Assembly (NCBI GenBank): GCA_017640265.1
Contig: JAGFVZ010000008.1
Span: 1-23,674 of the forward strand
Origin: Anoxypelagibacter denitrificans
Lineage (GTDB): Bacteria > Pseudomonadota > Alphaproteobacteria > Pelagibacterales > Pelagibacteraceae
Length of the DNA stretch: 23,674 nt
Direction of reading: 5' to 3'
The number at the start of each line of letters is the position of its first letter. The first letter of the stretch is position 1. Under the pieces are notes generated by a model. It was not told where the DNA came from and did not search any database. It saw only the letters and a program-made list of their open reading frames with translations. The position numbers were made by a program, and so were the translations under genes. Of the stretch, positions 1 through 8,136 are shown piece by piece.

Positions 1-1224
1 TTCTGGTAAGTTTGAATCCTTTATAGATTTATTTATCAATTCAGATGTTTCTAGAATTTTTGCTTCCAAAAATTCATATTGACCATCCAAAAGTGAATAA
101 ACTGTATCTATAGTTCCCATATGTACATGTTTCATAATTTTTGAAACGGTAGTCATTCGTGGATCAACTAAGTCGTCTATCTTTAAAGACTCCTGAAGTA
201 GGCTGTAGTTCTGTTTGTTTACTATTGCAATTGTTCTTTTAGAAGGACCGCCGTATTTTTCAGCTAATACGCAAGCCATTACATTATCCTCATCATCGCT
301 TGTAAGAGCAAAAACGGTTTCTACTTCTTCAATATTTGCTTCCTTAAGAATTTTTTCATCTAAAGCATCTCCGCATATTACTATTGCAGATGAAAGCTCG
401 CTTGCAATTTGCTCGGCTCTAGCCTTGTTTTTTTCAATAATTTTAATTCTTAAACCTTCTACACTTTCTAAGAGTTTTGCCAAATGCAAACCAATATTTC
501 CCCCGCCAATTATAAGTATTTTCTTTGCCGATTTTTCTTCGTGACCAAAAACTGACAATAATTTGTTTATTTGATCCGTGCTAACTACAACATAAACTTT
601 GTCTCCAATTTTTATCTGGTCATTTTTTTTAAAAAAAACAAAAGATTCTTTTCTTTCTGCTCCAAATATATGCGCCTTAAATTCTGGAAATTTTTTTGTT
701 AAATCTTTTAAAGGTATGTTGGCTATAGGACATTCTTTCTCAATATAAATTTCTAATAGCTTAACCTTGTCTTTAACAAATGGGACATTATCTAAAGCGC
801 CGGGCGCCTCCAATTTTCTATATAGCGACTTAGCAACTTCACGTTCCGGTGAAATAATTACATCGATAGGTATATTTGATTTATTATATAATTTACTCCA
901 TTTGCCTTCTAAAAACTCTTGCGATCTTATTCTTGCGATTTTTTTGGATATATTAAATAAAGAACTTGCTAACTGGCAAACGATCATATTTGTTTCGTCA
1001 TTCCTAGTAACCGCAATAATCATAGCAGCATCCTTTGCACCAGCATTTTCTAATACTGAAGGCAAAGTAGCTCTTCCAACTATTCCCTTAACATCTTGAG
1101 TATCATTTATTTTTTTAATATCTTCAGAAGACTGGTCAATAACAGTCACAGAATGCCCTTGTGCCTGTAATTGTTTACTAATTGAAAAGCCGACCATGCC
1201 GGCACCACAAATTATAATATTCAT
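1..1224 (-). CDS. trkA: Trk potassium uptake regulatory subunit TrkA (3' end outside window)
   Basis: Cytoplasmic NAD(H)-binding gating subunit of the Trk/Ktr potassium transporter. The reading frame is open from the ATG at 1222-1224 to the window edge: 408 residues of a protein usually near 455, so only the last ~50 are missing. It begins MNIIICGAGMVGFS, a Rossmann GxGxxG nucleotide site, followed by an acidic beta-2 end (VTVID). A second Rossmann site (ILIIGGGNIGLHLA) lies near residue 235, giving the classic duplicated RCK layout, and PRMTTVSKIMKHVHMG follows in the second half. It starts 2 bases after the ntrX stop, so it is probably co-transcribed with ntrYX, as in many alphaproteobacteria (known synteny). 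The membrane partner TrkH is not in the window. Identification is by motif and context. Confidence 0.93.
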   Translation of the reverse strand, partial: MNIIICGAGMVGFSISKQLQAQGHSVTVIDQSSEDIKKINDTQDVKGIVGRATLPSVLENAGAKDAAMIIAVTRNDETNMIVCQLASSLFNISKKIARIRSQEFLEGKWSKLYNKSNIPIDVIISPEREVAKSLYRKLEAPGALDNVPFVKDKVKLLEIYIEKECPIANIPLKDLTKKFPEFKAHIFGAERKESFVFFKKNDQIKIGDKVYVVVSTDQINKLLSVFGHEEKSAKKILIIGGGNIGLHLAKLLESVEGLRIKIIEKNKARAEQIASELSSAIVICGDALDEKILKEANIEEVETVFALTSDDEDNVMACVLAEKYGGPSKRTIAIVNKQNYSLLQESLKIDDLVDPRMTTVSKIMKHVHMGTIDTVYSLLDGQYEFLEAKILETSELINKSIKDSNLPE

Positions 1225-1226
1225 GA

Positions 1227-2591
1227 TCAGTTAATGCCTTTTATTCCAAGAGATTTAAGTTTTCTATGAAGTGCGGATCTTTCCATTCCTATAAATTCAG
1301 CCGTTTTAGAAATATTTCCTTTGTTTTTTTTTAACTGATTTAAAAGATAATTTTTTTCAAAATTTTCACGTGCTTGTTTTAATGGATAAGACATTGAAAT
1401 ATCGGTGTTTTCCAAATTTTGAGATGAATTTTTGTTTAATATTTCGTGTAACAATCTTCCAATATTGGATTGGTTTTCGTTTTGAGAAAGTATTGAAACC
1501 CTTTCCACTAAATTTCTTAATTCTCTAACATTGCCAGGCCAGTCGTAAGTATAAAGCAAATCATCTTCAACATTAATGTCAATTTCCGGCATGCCATTAA
1601 TTTCAGCAATTTTTTTTTGAAAATATTTAATTAATAAAGGAATATCTTCCGTTCTAGAATTTAATTTTGGAATTTCAATTGGTACAACATTTAGTCTGTG
1701 ATACAAATCTTCTCTAAAATTTCCAATTGCTATTTCGTTTTTTAAATCTTTTGAAGTGGAAGATATAATTCTTGTATTAACAAAAATATCTTTCTTGCCA
1801 TTAATTCTTTTAAATTTTTGATCAATTAATACTCTTAAAATTTTTGCTTGAGTGTCTAAAGGTATTTCGGAAACTTCGTCTATTAACAACGTTCCATTTT
1901 TAGCTTTTTCTAAAAATCCATAGGTTATAGTACCATCGTGATTTTCTGATCCAAATAATTCCAGTTCATAATTATCTGGTTGTAACAGCGCTCCATTCAA
2001 AACAACAAACGGTTCTCTAGAACGTGAAGAATTTTTATGAATTTTTCTAGCAACCAATTCTTTTCCTGAGCCTGTTGGTCCAAAAATTAAAATTCTACTA
2101 TCAGTTGAAGAAAGTTTGGTAATTAATTTTTTGATTTTAAGTATTTGACTATTTGTACCTATCAAGTCAAAAGAATGGAATAATTTATTTTCGAGTTGAA
2201 AATTTTCTTTTTTTAAACTCACGTTTTCTAACGCTCGACTTATAAAATTAAGTAATTGCTCAGATGCAAAAGGCTTGGTGATAAATTCATAAGCTCCTAA
2301 TTTCAAAGAATCGACGGCCATTTGAACATTGGCATGTCCTGAAATCATTATTACGGGCACAAGATCAGTTAATTTTTTAATTTTTTTTAAAAGATCAATT
2401 CCATCCTCATTCTCACCCTTATCTAATTTTACGTCTACAATCGCTATGTCAGGTAATTTTTTGTCTATTTCAAAGCTAGCCTGATCATAATTTGCAGCTT
2501 CTCTGACATCGTAATTTTTTTCTTTTAAAATATTTGAAATTAAGTTTCTAATATCAAAATTATCATCAACAACTAATACTTCGTATTTCAT
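1227..2591 (-). CDS. ntrX: NtrX-type response regulator (REC, AAA+, Fis HTH), lacking the GAFTGA loop
   Basis: Response regulator partner of NtrY, 454 aa. Residues 1-120 form a receiver domain with acidic pocket DD at 9-10, phospho-acceptor Asp53 (IAIVDVKL) and the KPF lysine near 107. An AAA+ domain follows, with Walker A GPTGSGKE near 170, Walker B LLIDEVSE and the FREDLYHRLNV segment. The C-terminus is a Fis-type helix-turn-helix (GNISKTAEFIGMERSALHRKL). Where sigma-54 activators carry GAFTGA, after ELFG, this protein reads SENHDGTITYG, so contact with sigma-54 is unlikely. It probably acts as a DNA-binding regulator with sigma-70 type polymerase (inference). Its ATG overlaps the ntrY stop by four bases (ATGA), indicating translational coupling. 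Confidence 0.93.
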   Translation of the reverse strand: MKYEVLVVDDNFDIRNLISNILKEKNYDVREAANYDQASFEIDKKLPDIAIVDVKLDKGENEDGIDLLKKIKKLTDLVPVIMISGHANVQMAVDSLKLGAYEFITKPFASEQLLNFISRALENVSLKKENFQLENKLFHSFDLIGTNSQILKIKKLITKLSSTDSRILIFGPTGSGKELVARKIHKNSSRSREPFVVLNGALLQPDNYELELFGSENHDGTITYGFLEKAKNGTLLIDEVSEIPLDTQAKILRVLIDQKFKRINGKKDIFVNTRIISSTSKDLKNEIAIGNFREDLYHRLNVVPIEIPKLNSRTEDIPLLIKYFQKKIAEINGMPEIDINVEDDLLYTYDWPGNVRELRNLVERVSILSQNENQSNIGRLLHEILNKNSSQNLENTDISMSYPLKQARENFEKNYLLNQLKKNKGNISKTAEFIGMERSALHRKLKSLGIKGIN

Positions 2592-4366
2592 GAAAAAATA
2601 GGTAGAGAAATACTTACCTCTGCTCCTTTGGGGTTCTTGGTAAAATAAATATCACCTTTATGCTCATTAATAATTTTCGTAACTATGGGTAAGCCTAAAC
2701 CAGTTCCGTCTCGTTTGGTAGTAAAATAAGGTTTGGTTATATTTTTTATATCATTAAAACCGGCGCCATTATCTAGCATTTTGATCACTATATATTCATT
2801 ATTTTTGATTATTTCTATATTAATTTTACCTTGTAAATTAGTAACTTTTTGTTTTTTTTCCTGAATTGCCTCAATAGAATTTTTGATTAAATTTAAAAAA
2901 ACTCTATATAATTGTTCGTTGTCGCCGTTGATAAAGTGCTTTTCTTTCGAAGAATTTTTTAACTCTATTTTCAAATCTTTGTTTGACATTTTGTAAAATT
3001 CAATTGATCTATTGACGATTTCTAAAACATTAGTTTTTTTTAATATTGGTAAAGGCATTCTTGCAAAATCTGAAAACTCATTAACCAGTCCTTCTATGTC
3101 CTTAATCTGTCTGTTAATAGTTTCAAGATAGTTTACAAAATCTTTTTTTTCGTCTTTCAATTTCTCAGAGTATTTACCTCTCAATCTGTCTATTGAAAGT
3201 TGTATAGGAGTTAAAGGATTTTTAATTTCATGTGCGAGTTTCCGTGCAACAGTTTCCCACGCAGAATATCTTTCGGCATCTAAAAGTTTATCTTGCTGTT
3301 TTTTAAGTCTTTCTATCATATTATTGAAATTTTTATTAAGTGTTTTAATTTCTTCGTCAGATTCGATATCCGGAACTTTACTATCCAATTGTCCTGAACT
3401 TATACTTTTTGATGCAGATATTAAGTTCACTATTGGTTTAGTTAATCTTTCGGCAAAAGTAATCGCAAATACGATTGTTAAAAATAATAACATAGCAACA
3501 ACTATTATATAAATAATTGCAAAAGTTATTTTTATACCCGTTCTCCTATTTTCTACTGTGTAATAAAAATTTACTGCTTGTTCAGTATCCTCTAAGTATT
3601 GAAGTAACTTAGGCTCAATATTTTTTGAAACAAAAAGATATGTATCAATGAAATTATTTATTTTTATCATTACAGCAGTTTTTTTTTCTATGGATCGATC
3701 TATTGATACCGCTTTTCCTTCAAGAGCCTTAACAAATTCATCCTCAGATGGAGTTGTAAATTCATCTTCCGGATTGTTAGTGTTGGCAACTAAAATGTTG
3801 CCGCTGCTATCAATCAAGTAAATTTCATCAACTTTTCTTAATTCTTTTTGCGTTCTAACAATTTGGCTAAATCTGTTTGGATTTGAAAAAAAAACTCCTG
3901 AATATCTACTCAAATCAAAACCAATTAAAAGAACATCTGTTTCAACAGATCTCTTGGTTTCTTCAATATAATTCCTTGCGACCTCGTACGAGTTATTTAC
4001 TGCCGATGTTATTTTTTGGTCGAAATATTTTTGTAATCCTACGTTGAATAATATTAGAGAAAATATAGCCACTATTAATGATGGTATAAAAGCAAAAAGT
4101 GAAAACTGTAAAACGTAATTGAGGCTTGTCCTTGAACCAGCTGTTTTCGATTTATATTCATAAAATATTTTTGAAGTTTCCCTAATTAACAATATTAAAA
4201 AAATAACTAATAGAGCTACATCTAATATTAATAGATATTGAAGATTATTTTCGTTTAAAAAAATAAAGTTCTGATTTATAAAAGTTATAAAAGTGAATAC
4301 ACCCAATAAAACACATAGAAATGAAACACCAAAAAACCATTTAAAATTTTTAATAGTATTTATCAT
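2588..4366 (-). CDS. ntrY: NtrY-type sensor histidine kinase
   Basis: Membrane histidine kinase of the NtrYX pair, 592 aa. Two hydrophobic segments (about 10-32 and 42-62) and a third near 85-112 precede a ~165-residue sensor region. A fourth membrane segment lies near 280-303, followed by HAMP (RLTKPIVNLISASKSISSGQ). The dimerisation/phosphorylation box is LAHEIKNPLTPIQLS. ATPase boxes are N (LIKNSIEAI), G1 (DNGAGF) and G2 (GTGLGLPI). Family members are commonly ~730-750 aa with a PAS domain between HAMP and HisKA; here HAMP runs directly into HisKA through a short helix, so the PAS is missing. The gene is first in a ntrY-ntrX-trkA operon, with a plausible promoter just upstream. The signal sensed is unknown; redox or nitrogen status is suggested for relatives. 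Confidence 0.92.
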   Translation of the reverse strand: MINTIKNFKWFFGVSFLCVLLGVFTFITFINQNFIFLNENNLQYLLILDVALLVIFLILLIRETSKIFYEYKSKTAGSRTSLNYVLQFSLFAFIPSLIVAIFSLILFNVGLQKYFDQKITSAVNNSYEVARNYIEETKRSVETDVLLIGFDLSRYSGVFFSNPNRFSQIVRTQKELRKVDEIYLIDSSGNILVANTNNPEDEFTTPSEDEFVKALEGKAVSIDRSIEKKTAVMIKINNFIDTYLFVSKNIEPKLLQYLEDTEQAVNFYYTVENRRTGIKITFAIIYIIVVAMLLFLTIVFAITFAERLTKPIVNLISASKSISSGQLDSKVPDIESDEEIKTLNKNFNNMIERLKKQQDKLLDAERYSAWETVARKLAHEIKNPLTPIQLSIDRLRGKYSEKLKDEKKDFVNYLETINRQIKDIEGLVNEFSDFARMPLPILKKTNVLEIVNRSIEFYKMSNKDLKIELKNSSKEKHFINGDNEQLYRVFLNLIKNSIEAIQEKKQKVTNLQGKINIEIIKNNEYIVIKMLDNGAGFNDIKNITKPYFTTKRDGTGLGLPIVTKIINEHKGDIYFTKNPKGAEVSISLPIFS

Positions 4367-4377
4367 TTTAAATATAT

Positions 4378-4405
4378 TTTATAACTTACATAAATATGGT
4401 GTAAA
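4378..4405 (-). promoter_or_regulatory. Candidate promoter for ntrY-ntrX-trkA
   Basis: On the minus strand TTTACA (4405-4400), a 16-base spacer and TATAAA (4383-4378) match both hexamers of the housekeeping consensus at five of six positions. The expected transcription start falls near 4371, only about five bases before the ntrY ATG at 4366, so the message would be nearly leaderless. The element sits in the 47-base gap between divergent ntrY and ispDF. AT-rich DNA produces such matches by chance. Confidence 0.4.
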
Positions 4406-4413
4406 TTAACACA

Positions 4414-5550
4414 ATGAGTTTTTCCTTAATTTTACTAGCTGCAGGTGATAGTAAAAGATTGGGTTCTAAAGTCCCAAAACCTTTTATTAAAATTGGCAAG
4501 AAAACCTTGCTAGAATATTCGTTGATTAAATTCAATAAGATAAAGCAAATAAAAAAAATTATTATCGTTACAAATAAAAAACATTCAAAATTTTTTAAAA
4601 ATATCAAATTCAACAATTGCGTAAAAATAGTTGGTGGAGAAACTAGACAAGAATCTACCTATAAAGCCTTAAAACATATTAAAAAAAATAAGATCAAATG
4701 CACCAATGTGCTTATACATGATTCTGCTAGGCCCAATTTTTCTGTCAAATTGATAAAAAGAATTATAAATGCTTCTAAAAGAAATGCCGTTATTCCTAAA
4801 ATCCCTATACATGATGCCTTAAAAGAATCTATTGGCAAAGAAATTCTATTAAATCTTCCAAGGAAAAACTTCTTTTCAACTCAAACACCTCAATCTTTTA
4901 ATTTTAATGAAATCCTTAATCTACATTCTAGAAATAAGGCTCTGTATAAAGACGATGACCTTTCTTTAGTTCAATCTTTAAAAAAAGTTAAATTTGTCAA
5001 TGGTGAAAAAAATAATTTTAAAATTACCAATCAAGAAGATCTTTCGATGCTTAAGAATTTTATTAATCTCAAAACAAGAACTGGAATAGGTTTTGATGTA
5101 CATAGACTTGTTCCTAAAAGAAAACTTTATTTAGCAGGTTTAAGAATAAAATCACATTTAGGAACCTTGGGTCATTCAGATGGAGATCCTGTTTTACATT
5201 CTATAATCGATGCAATTCTTGGAGCTTGCAAAATGGGAGATATAGGTCAAATGTTTTCTGATAAAAATAAAAAATTTAAAAATATAAGATCAACCATTTT
5301 ATTAAAACGTGTCATGGACCAAATCAAATCTAAAGGTTATTACGTAAATAATTTAGATATAAATATCATTACTCAAACTCCTAAAATTAAAAAATATAAA
5401 AATAAAATGATAGATAATATTTCTAAGTTATGTGAAATTTCAAAAGATCAAATAAATATAAAAGGCAAAACCACAGAAAAGTTAGGTGTGATAGGAAAAG
5501 AAAAAGCTATAGCCTGTGAAGTAATAACATCTGTAATAAAATATGATTAA
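4414..5550 (+). CDS. ispDF: Bifunctional IspD/IspF isoprenoid enzyme
   Basis: Fusion of 2-C-methyl-D-erythritol 4-phosphate cytidylyltransferase (residues ~1-220) and 2-C-methyl-D-erythritol 2,4-cyclodiphosphate synthase (~222-378), two steps of the MEP pathway to IPP/DMAPP. The IspD half opens with the nucleotide loop LILLAAGDSKRLGSKVPKPF and carries GGETRQES, HDSARP and TPQSF. The IspF half has GFDVHRL (metal Asp and His), LGHSDGDPVLHSIIDAILGA (metal His) and KGKTTEKLG near the end. The 378 aa length fits fused ispDF proteins, a form common in alphaproteobacteria. It is divergent from ntrY and its stop overlaps the pgpA start (ATG at 5543). The usual neighbours dusB and ntrBC, seen between ispDF and ntrY in rhizobia, are absent. 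Confidence 0.95.
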   Translation: MSFSLILLAAGDSKRLGSKVPKPFIKIGKKTLLEYSLIKFNKIKQIKKIIIVTNKKHSKFFKNIKFNNCVKIVGGETRQESTYKALKHIKKNKIKCTNVLIHDSARPNFSVKLIKRIINASKRNAVIPKIPIHDALKESIGKEILLNLPRKNFFSTQTPQSFNFNEILNLHSRNKALYKDDDLSLVQSLKKVKFVNGEKNNFKITNQEDLSMLKNFINLKTRTGIGFDVHRLVPKRKLYLAGLRIKSHLGTLGHSDGDPVLHSIIDAILGACKMGDIGQMFSDKNKKFKNIRSTILLKRVMDQIKSKGYYVNNLDINIITQTPKIKKYKNKMIDNISKLCEISKDQINIKGKTTEKLGVIGKEKAIACEVITSVIKYD

Positions 5551-6031
5551 TAAAATAAATTTCTTATTCGTCACCTTGTTTGGTATAGGAAAAATAAAAA
5601 AAATACCTGGAAGCCTTGCGTCTTTAGCACAACATTATTTTTGTTTTTTTATTTCATATTTTAAATATTTCTCCAAATATCGTTTTAATTTCTTAATTAT
5701 AATTTTTTTTATCTCACTTTACGCGGTCAATATTTTTATAAAAGATTTAGAAAATAAAGATCCTAAAGAAGTAGTTATTGATGAATTCATTGGTCAATCA
5801 ATTCCTTTGTGTCTTTATGAAGTTGCGCATAACGTGCCAAAAGAAACTGGTGAAATATTAAAATTTTATTTCATAATGTTTATATTGTTTAGAATTTTTG
5901 ATATCACTAAACCTTTTCCTGTCAGCTATTATGAAAAAAACTTTAAGAACAGTCTCGGTGTCATTATGGATGATGTCTGCGCAGGCTTATACGTTGTAGC
6001 TATTCTTGTTCTATACATGGTTTTTACATGA
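5543..6031 (+). CDS. pgpA: Phosphatidylglycerophosphatase A
   Basis: Inner-membrane phosphatase that converts phosphatidylglycerophosphate to phosphatidylglycerol; 162 aa, normal for the family. The N-terminus GIGKIKKIPGSLASLA corresponds to the family GxGxxxxxPGTxGS motif with an Ala replacing one Gly. The catalytic acidic segment EVVIDEFIGQ and the C-terminal RIFDITKPFP and GVIMDDVCAGLY motifs are present. Hydrophobic segments lie around 35-65, 107-120 and 147-160. It overlaps ispDF by eight bases and cinA by four, so the three genes are probably one translationally coupled unit. The ispDF-pgpA-cinA linkage is seen in other alphaproteobacteria. Confidence 0.9.
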   Translation: MINKINFLFVTLFGIGKIKKIPGSLASLAQHYFCFFISYFKYFSKYRFNFLIIIFFISLYAVNIFIKDLENKDPKEVVIDEFIGQSIPLCLYEVAHNVPKETGEILKFYFIMFILFRIFDITKPFPVSYYEKNFKNSLGVIMDDVCAGLYVVAILVLYMVFT

Positions 6032-6497
6032 AAAAACTTTCTCAAAAAATAGTTAAACTATTAAAAAAAAAGACTTAAACTTCTTTGTGGAATCATGTAC
6101 TGGTGGAATGCTTTCAAATACTCTTACTTCTGTAAGTGGATCTTCTAAAATATTTACATTGGGTCTAGTCGCCTACTCTAATCAATCTAAAAATCGTGTT
6201 TTAAAAGTACCCAAACAGATCATTAGAAAACATGGCGCCGTAAGTATGCAGTGCTGTTTGTCTATGATCAATAATTTAAGCAAAATTAGTAAAAGCAATA
6301 TTGCTGTTTCCATTACTGGAATAGCTGGACCTAGTGGTGGAACTAAAAAAAAACCGGTTGGGTTAGTTTATGTGGGTATAAAAAAAGGGAATAAAATCAA
6401 GATACACAAATACTTATTTAAAAACAAAGGACGTTCTTACATTCAAAAAGCTGCCGTTAGAAAATCTTTAGGATTAATTTTAAACATTCTTAGATAG
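6028..6497 (+). CDS. cinA: CinA C-terminal domain protein / PncC-type NMN amidohydrolase (frameshifted near start)
   Basis: Stand-alone CinA C-terminal domain, the family with nicotinamide-nucleotide amidase (PncC) activity that recycles NMN; about 156 aa once repaired. The signature VESCTGGMLSNTLTSVSGSS, then GLVAYSNQSK, and TGIAGPSGGTKKKPVGLVYVG are all present. The natural start is ATG 6028, overlapping the pgpA stop (ATGA). From there the frame reads MKKLSQKIVKLLKKK and hits a stop at once. Adding one A to the nine-A run at 6063-6071 gives LKKKDLNFFVESCTGG, joining the main frame. Without the repair the only start is GTG 6087, which would cut into the conserved motif. A homopolymer sequencing error is the likeliest cause. 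The gene ends tail-to-tail with ratA on the other strand. Confidence 0.85.
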
Positions 6498-6923
6498 TTG
6501 AATTGCTCTTTTTCGAAGGCCTCTGTCATTTTTTAATCCTTGTTAAAAGATTTTTTCATAATCATATTATAAAAAATATTTTTTATTTCAAAATCTATAA
6601 TAAAATCAACCTCGCTCTGATTATTAATTTCTCTTATATTCCATTCATTTTTAAGGTGTTTTAAAGGACCTCCCAGGCTAGTAACAATAATCTTATCTTT
6701 CTCTTTGTAATATGTAACGTGGCTTTTATAAGTTTGATTTAGAAATTTTTTTCCAATTGTTAGATCAGCTTCCATTACTATCATATCTTCCTTGTCATCT
6801 TTTTATGAATTTTCCACTTATGCACCACGGAACAAATTCTGGATATTTTTCAATATCCAAAATCATATTAATGAGATGGGTTTTTTTACAAGGAATGATT
6901 TTTTTTATTGAAGCATTTGGCAT
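6480..6923 (-). pseudogene. RatA/Coq10-type START-domain protein, interrupted by frameshifts
   Basis: Small polyketide-cyclase/START-like protein (ubiquinone-binding COQ10 / RatA family), ~148 aa when repaired, the usual size. The start ATG at 6921-6923 gives MPNASIKKIIPCKKTHLINM, followed by the family hallmark ILDIEKYPEFVPWC. The frame changes at the T-run 6800-6804 (FIK to DDKED), then continues through DLTIGKKFLNQTYKSHVTYY to KKSFN. A stop appears at 6533-6535, but the next bases resume MTEAFEK. One further indel at the T-run 6509-6513 gives RAIQLSKNV and a stop at 6480-6482. Thus at least three disturbed sites lie in one small gene whose sense is otherwise clear. The gene is immediately downstream of lipA, as in other alphaproteobacteria. 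Sequencing error is preferred over real decay. Confidence 0.8.
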
Positions 6924-6948
6924 GTTGTTTGCTCATCTTTGTTATTCT

Positions 6949-7842
6949 TCAATTTTTGAAATCCTCATCGGCATGATAAGAAGATCTTGTTAATGGAGAT
7001 GATGCAGCTAATAAAAAGCCTTTTGATAGAGCAATGTTTTTAACTCTTTAAATTCGTCGGGACGATAATATTTTTGAAGCGGATAATGTTTTGGTGAAGG
7101 TTGAAGGTATTGACCAATCGTCAAGAAATCTACATTAGCTGTTCTTAAGTCATCCATAACTTGTAATATTTCATTTTTTTTTTCACCAAGACCCACCATA
7201 AGTCCTGATTTGGTAAAAATATTTGATTTTAATGACTTGACTGATTCTAACAATTTAATTGAAGCAAAATATCTAGAACCTGGTCTAACATTTAAATACA
7301 AGCTAGGAACTGTCTCTATATTGTGATTAAAAACATCAGGCTCTGCCTCAAGAACTTTATTAAAGGAGTTTCCTTTTTTTAAAAAATCTGGCGTTAATAC
7401 TTCTATTGTCGTATTGGATTGACTTTTTTTGTTTCTATCACAACCTTTTTAAAATGGCCGGCTCCTCCATCGTAAGATCATCTCTATCAACTGAAGTAAT
7501 AACCACATGATTCAAATTAAGTTCTTTCGCTGCAGAAGAAATTTTGTGGGGTTCAAGGAGGTCTAATTTATTTGGTTTTCCTGTCTTAACGTTACAAAAT
7601 GCACAACCTCTTGTACAAGTATCTCCCATAATCATAAATGTTGCATGTTTCTTACTCCAACACTCGGTAATATTAGGACAATTAGCTTCTTGGCAAACAG
7701 TATTAAGTTTATTTTTATTTACAATTTCTTTAGTTTTAAAAAAAGTTTGTGTGTCCAAAATTTTTGATCTTATCCAGGTAGGTTTTCTTTTAATAGGATT
7801 TATTGGTTTGTTTACCTTTTCTGGATGTCTTGGTTTAGTCAT
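6949..7842 (-). pseudogene. lipA: Lipoyl synthase LipA, interrupted by three single-base frameshifts
   Basis: Radical-SAM enzyme inserting two sulfurs into octanoyl groups on lipoyl domains; ~298 aa after repair. The first segment (7842-7438) carries the auxiliary-cluster cysteines 50, 55, 61 (CQEANCPNITEC) and the radical-SAM cysteines 76, 80, 83 (CTRGCAFC), then VITSVDRDDL. A missing base near 7471-7476 restores DGGAGHFKKVVIETK. A missing A in the run at 7424-7430 restores TTIEVLTPDFLKKG through VFNHNIETVPSLY. Segment 7301-7021 carries VRPGSRY, KSGLMVGLGE and FLTIGQYLQPS. A missing G near 7019-7020 restores GFLLAASSPLTRSSYHADED with a stop at 6949-6951; RSSY holds the serine cluster ligand. 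All functional motifs survive, so errors in the sequence are more likely than gene death. The start overlaps the upstream ftsB-like gene by 8 bases. Confidence 0.88.
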
Positions 7843-8134
7843 TCAATTTAATTAATATTTCTTCCTTGTGTCCAAACTTTAACTTATCTCTAATCAAGGT
7901 ATCTACAAAATCAAAATTTAAATTATCAGAAAGAAGTTTGTTTTTATGTTCAGTTTTTTCTAATTCTTGAGTAAGAAAAATTTGTTTCTCATTTAATTCT
8001 TTTTGTACTTCCTTTTTTTCAAAATATGAAAGTAAACCCCGATTTCCGTCAAGAAGGTTAATTAATATGTACAATAGTAAAAATATATTTAAAAAAAGTA
8101 TCTTTTTTCTTTTTATAACTTCTAAGAAACGCAT
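7835..8134 (-). CDS. FtsB/DivIC-like septum formation initiator
   Basis: Small single-pass membrane protein of 99 aa. A short basic N-terminus (MRFLEVIKRKK) precedes one membrane segment (about 12-29). A coiled-coil-like, Lys/Glu/Gln-rich stretch follows (about 40-70: EKKEVQKELNEKQIFLTQEL), then a C-terminal segment DTLIRDKLKFGHKEEILIKL that matches the (A)RexLgxxxpgEiii ending of FtsB/DivIC proteins. The family links early and late divisome proteins at the septum. Position directly downstream of eno is the conserved alphaproteobacterial location. In rhizobia pdhABC-lpd follow this gene; here lipA follows instead, overlapping by 8 bases. Assignment rests on architecture and context more than on residue identity. 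Confidence 0.78.
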   Translation of the reverse strand: MRFLEVIKRKKILFLNIFLLLYILINLLDGNRGLLSYFEKKEVQKELNEKQIFLTQELEKTEHKNKLLSDNLNFDFVDTLIRDKLKFGHKEEILIKLND

Positions 8135-8136
8135 AA

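Noticed and set aside
215..1099. Two plus-strand frames (215-544 and 767-1099)
   Set aside because: Both are antisense to trkA, which reads through the whole stretch with two Rossmann motifs.
6087..6089. GTG start for CinA
   Set aside because: It falls inside the conserved VESCTGG motif; the ATG at 6028, coupled to pgpA, plus one A in the A-run gives a full N-terminus.
6757..6993. Plus-strand open frame of 78 codons
   Set aside because: It lies opposite the lipA 3' end and ratA 5' end, whose family motifs (RSSYHAD, YPEFVPWC) are readable on the minus strand; it is open only because the real genes are there.
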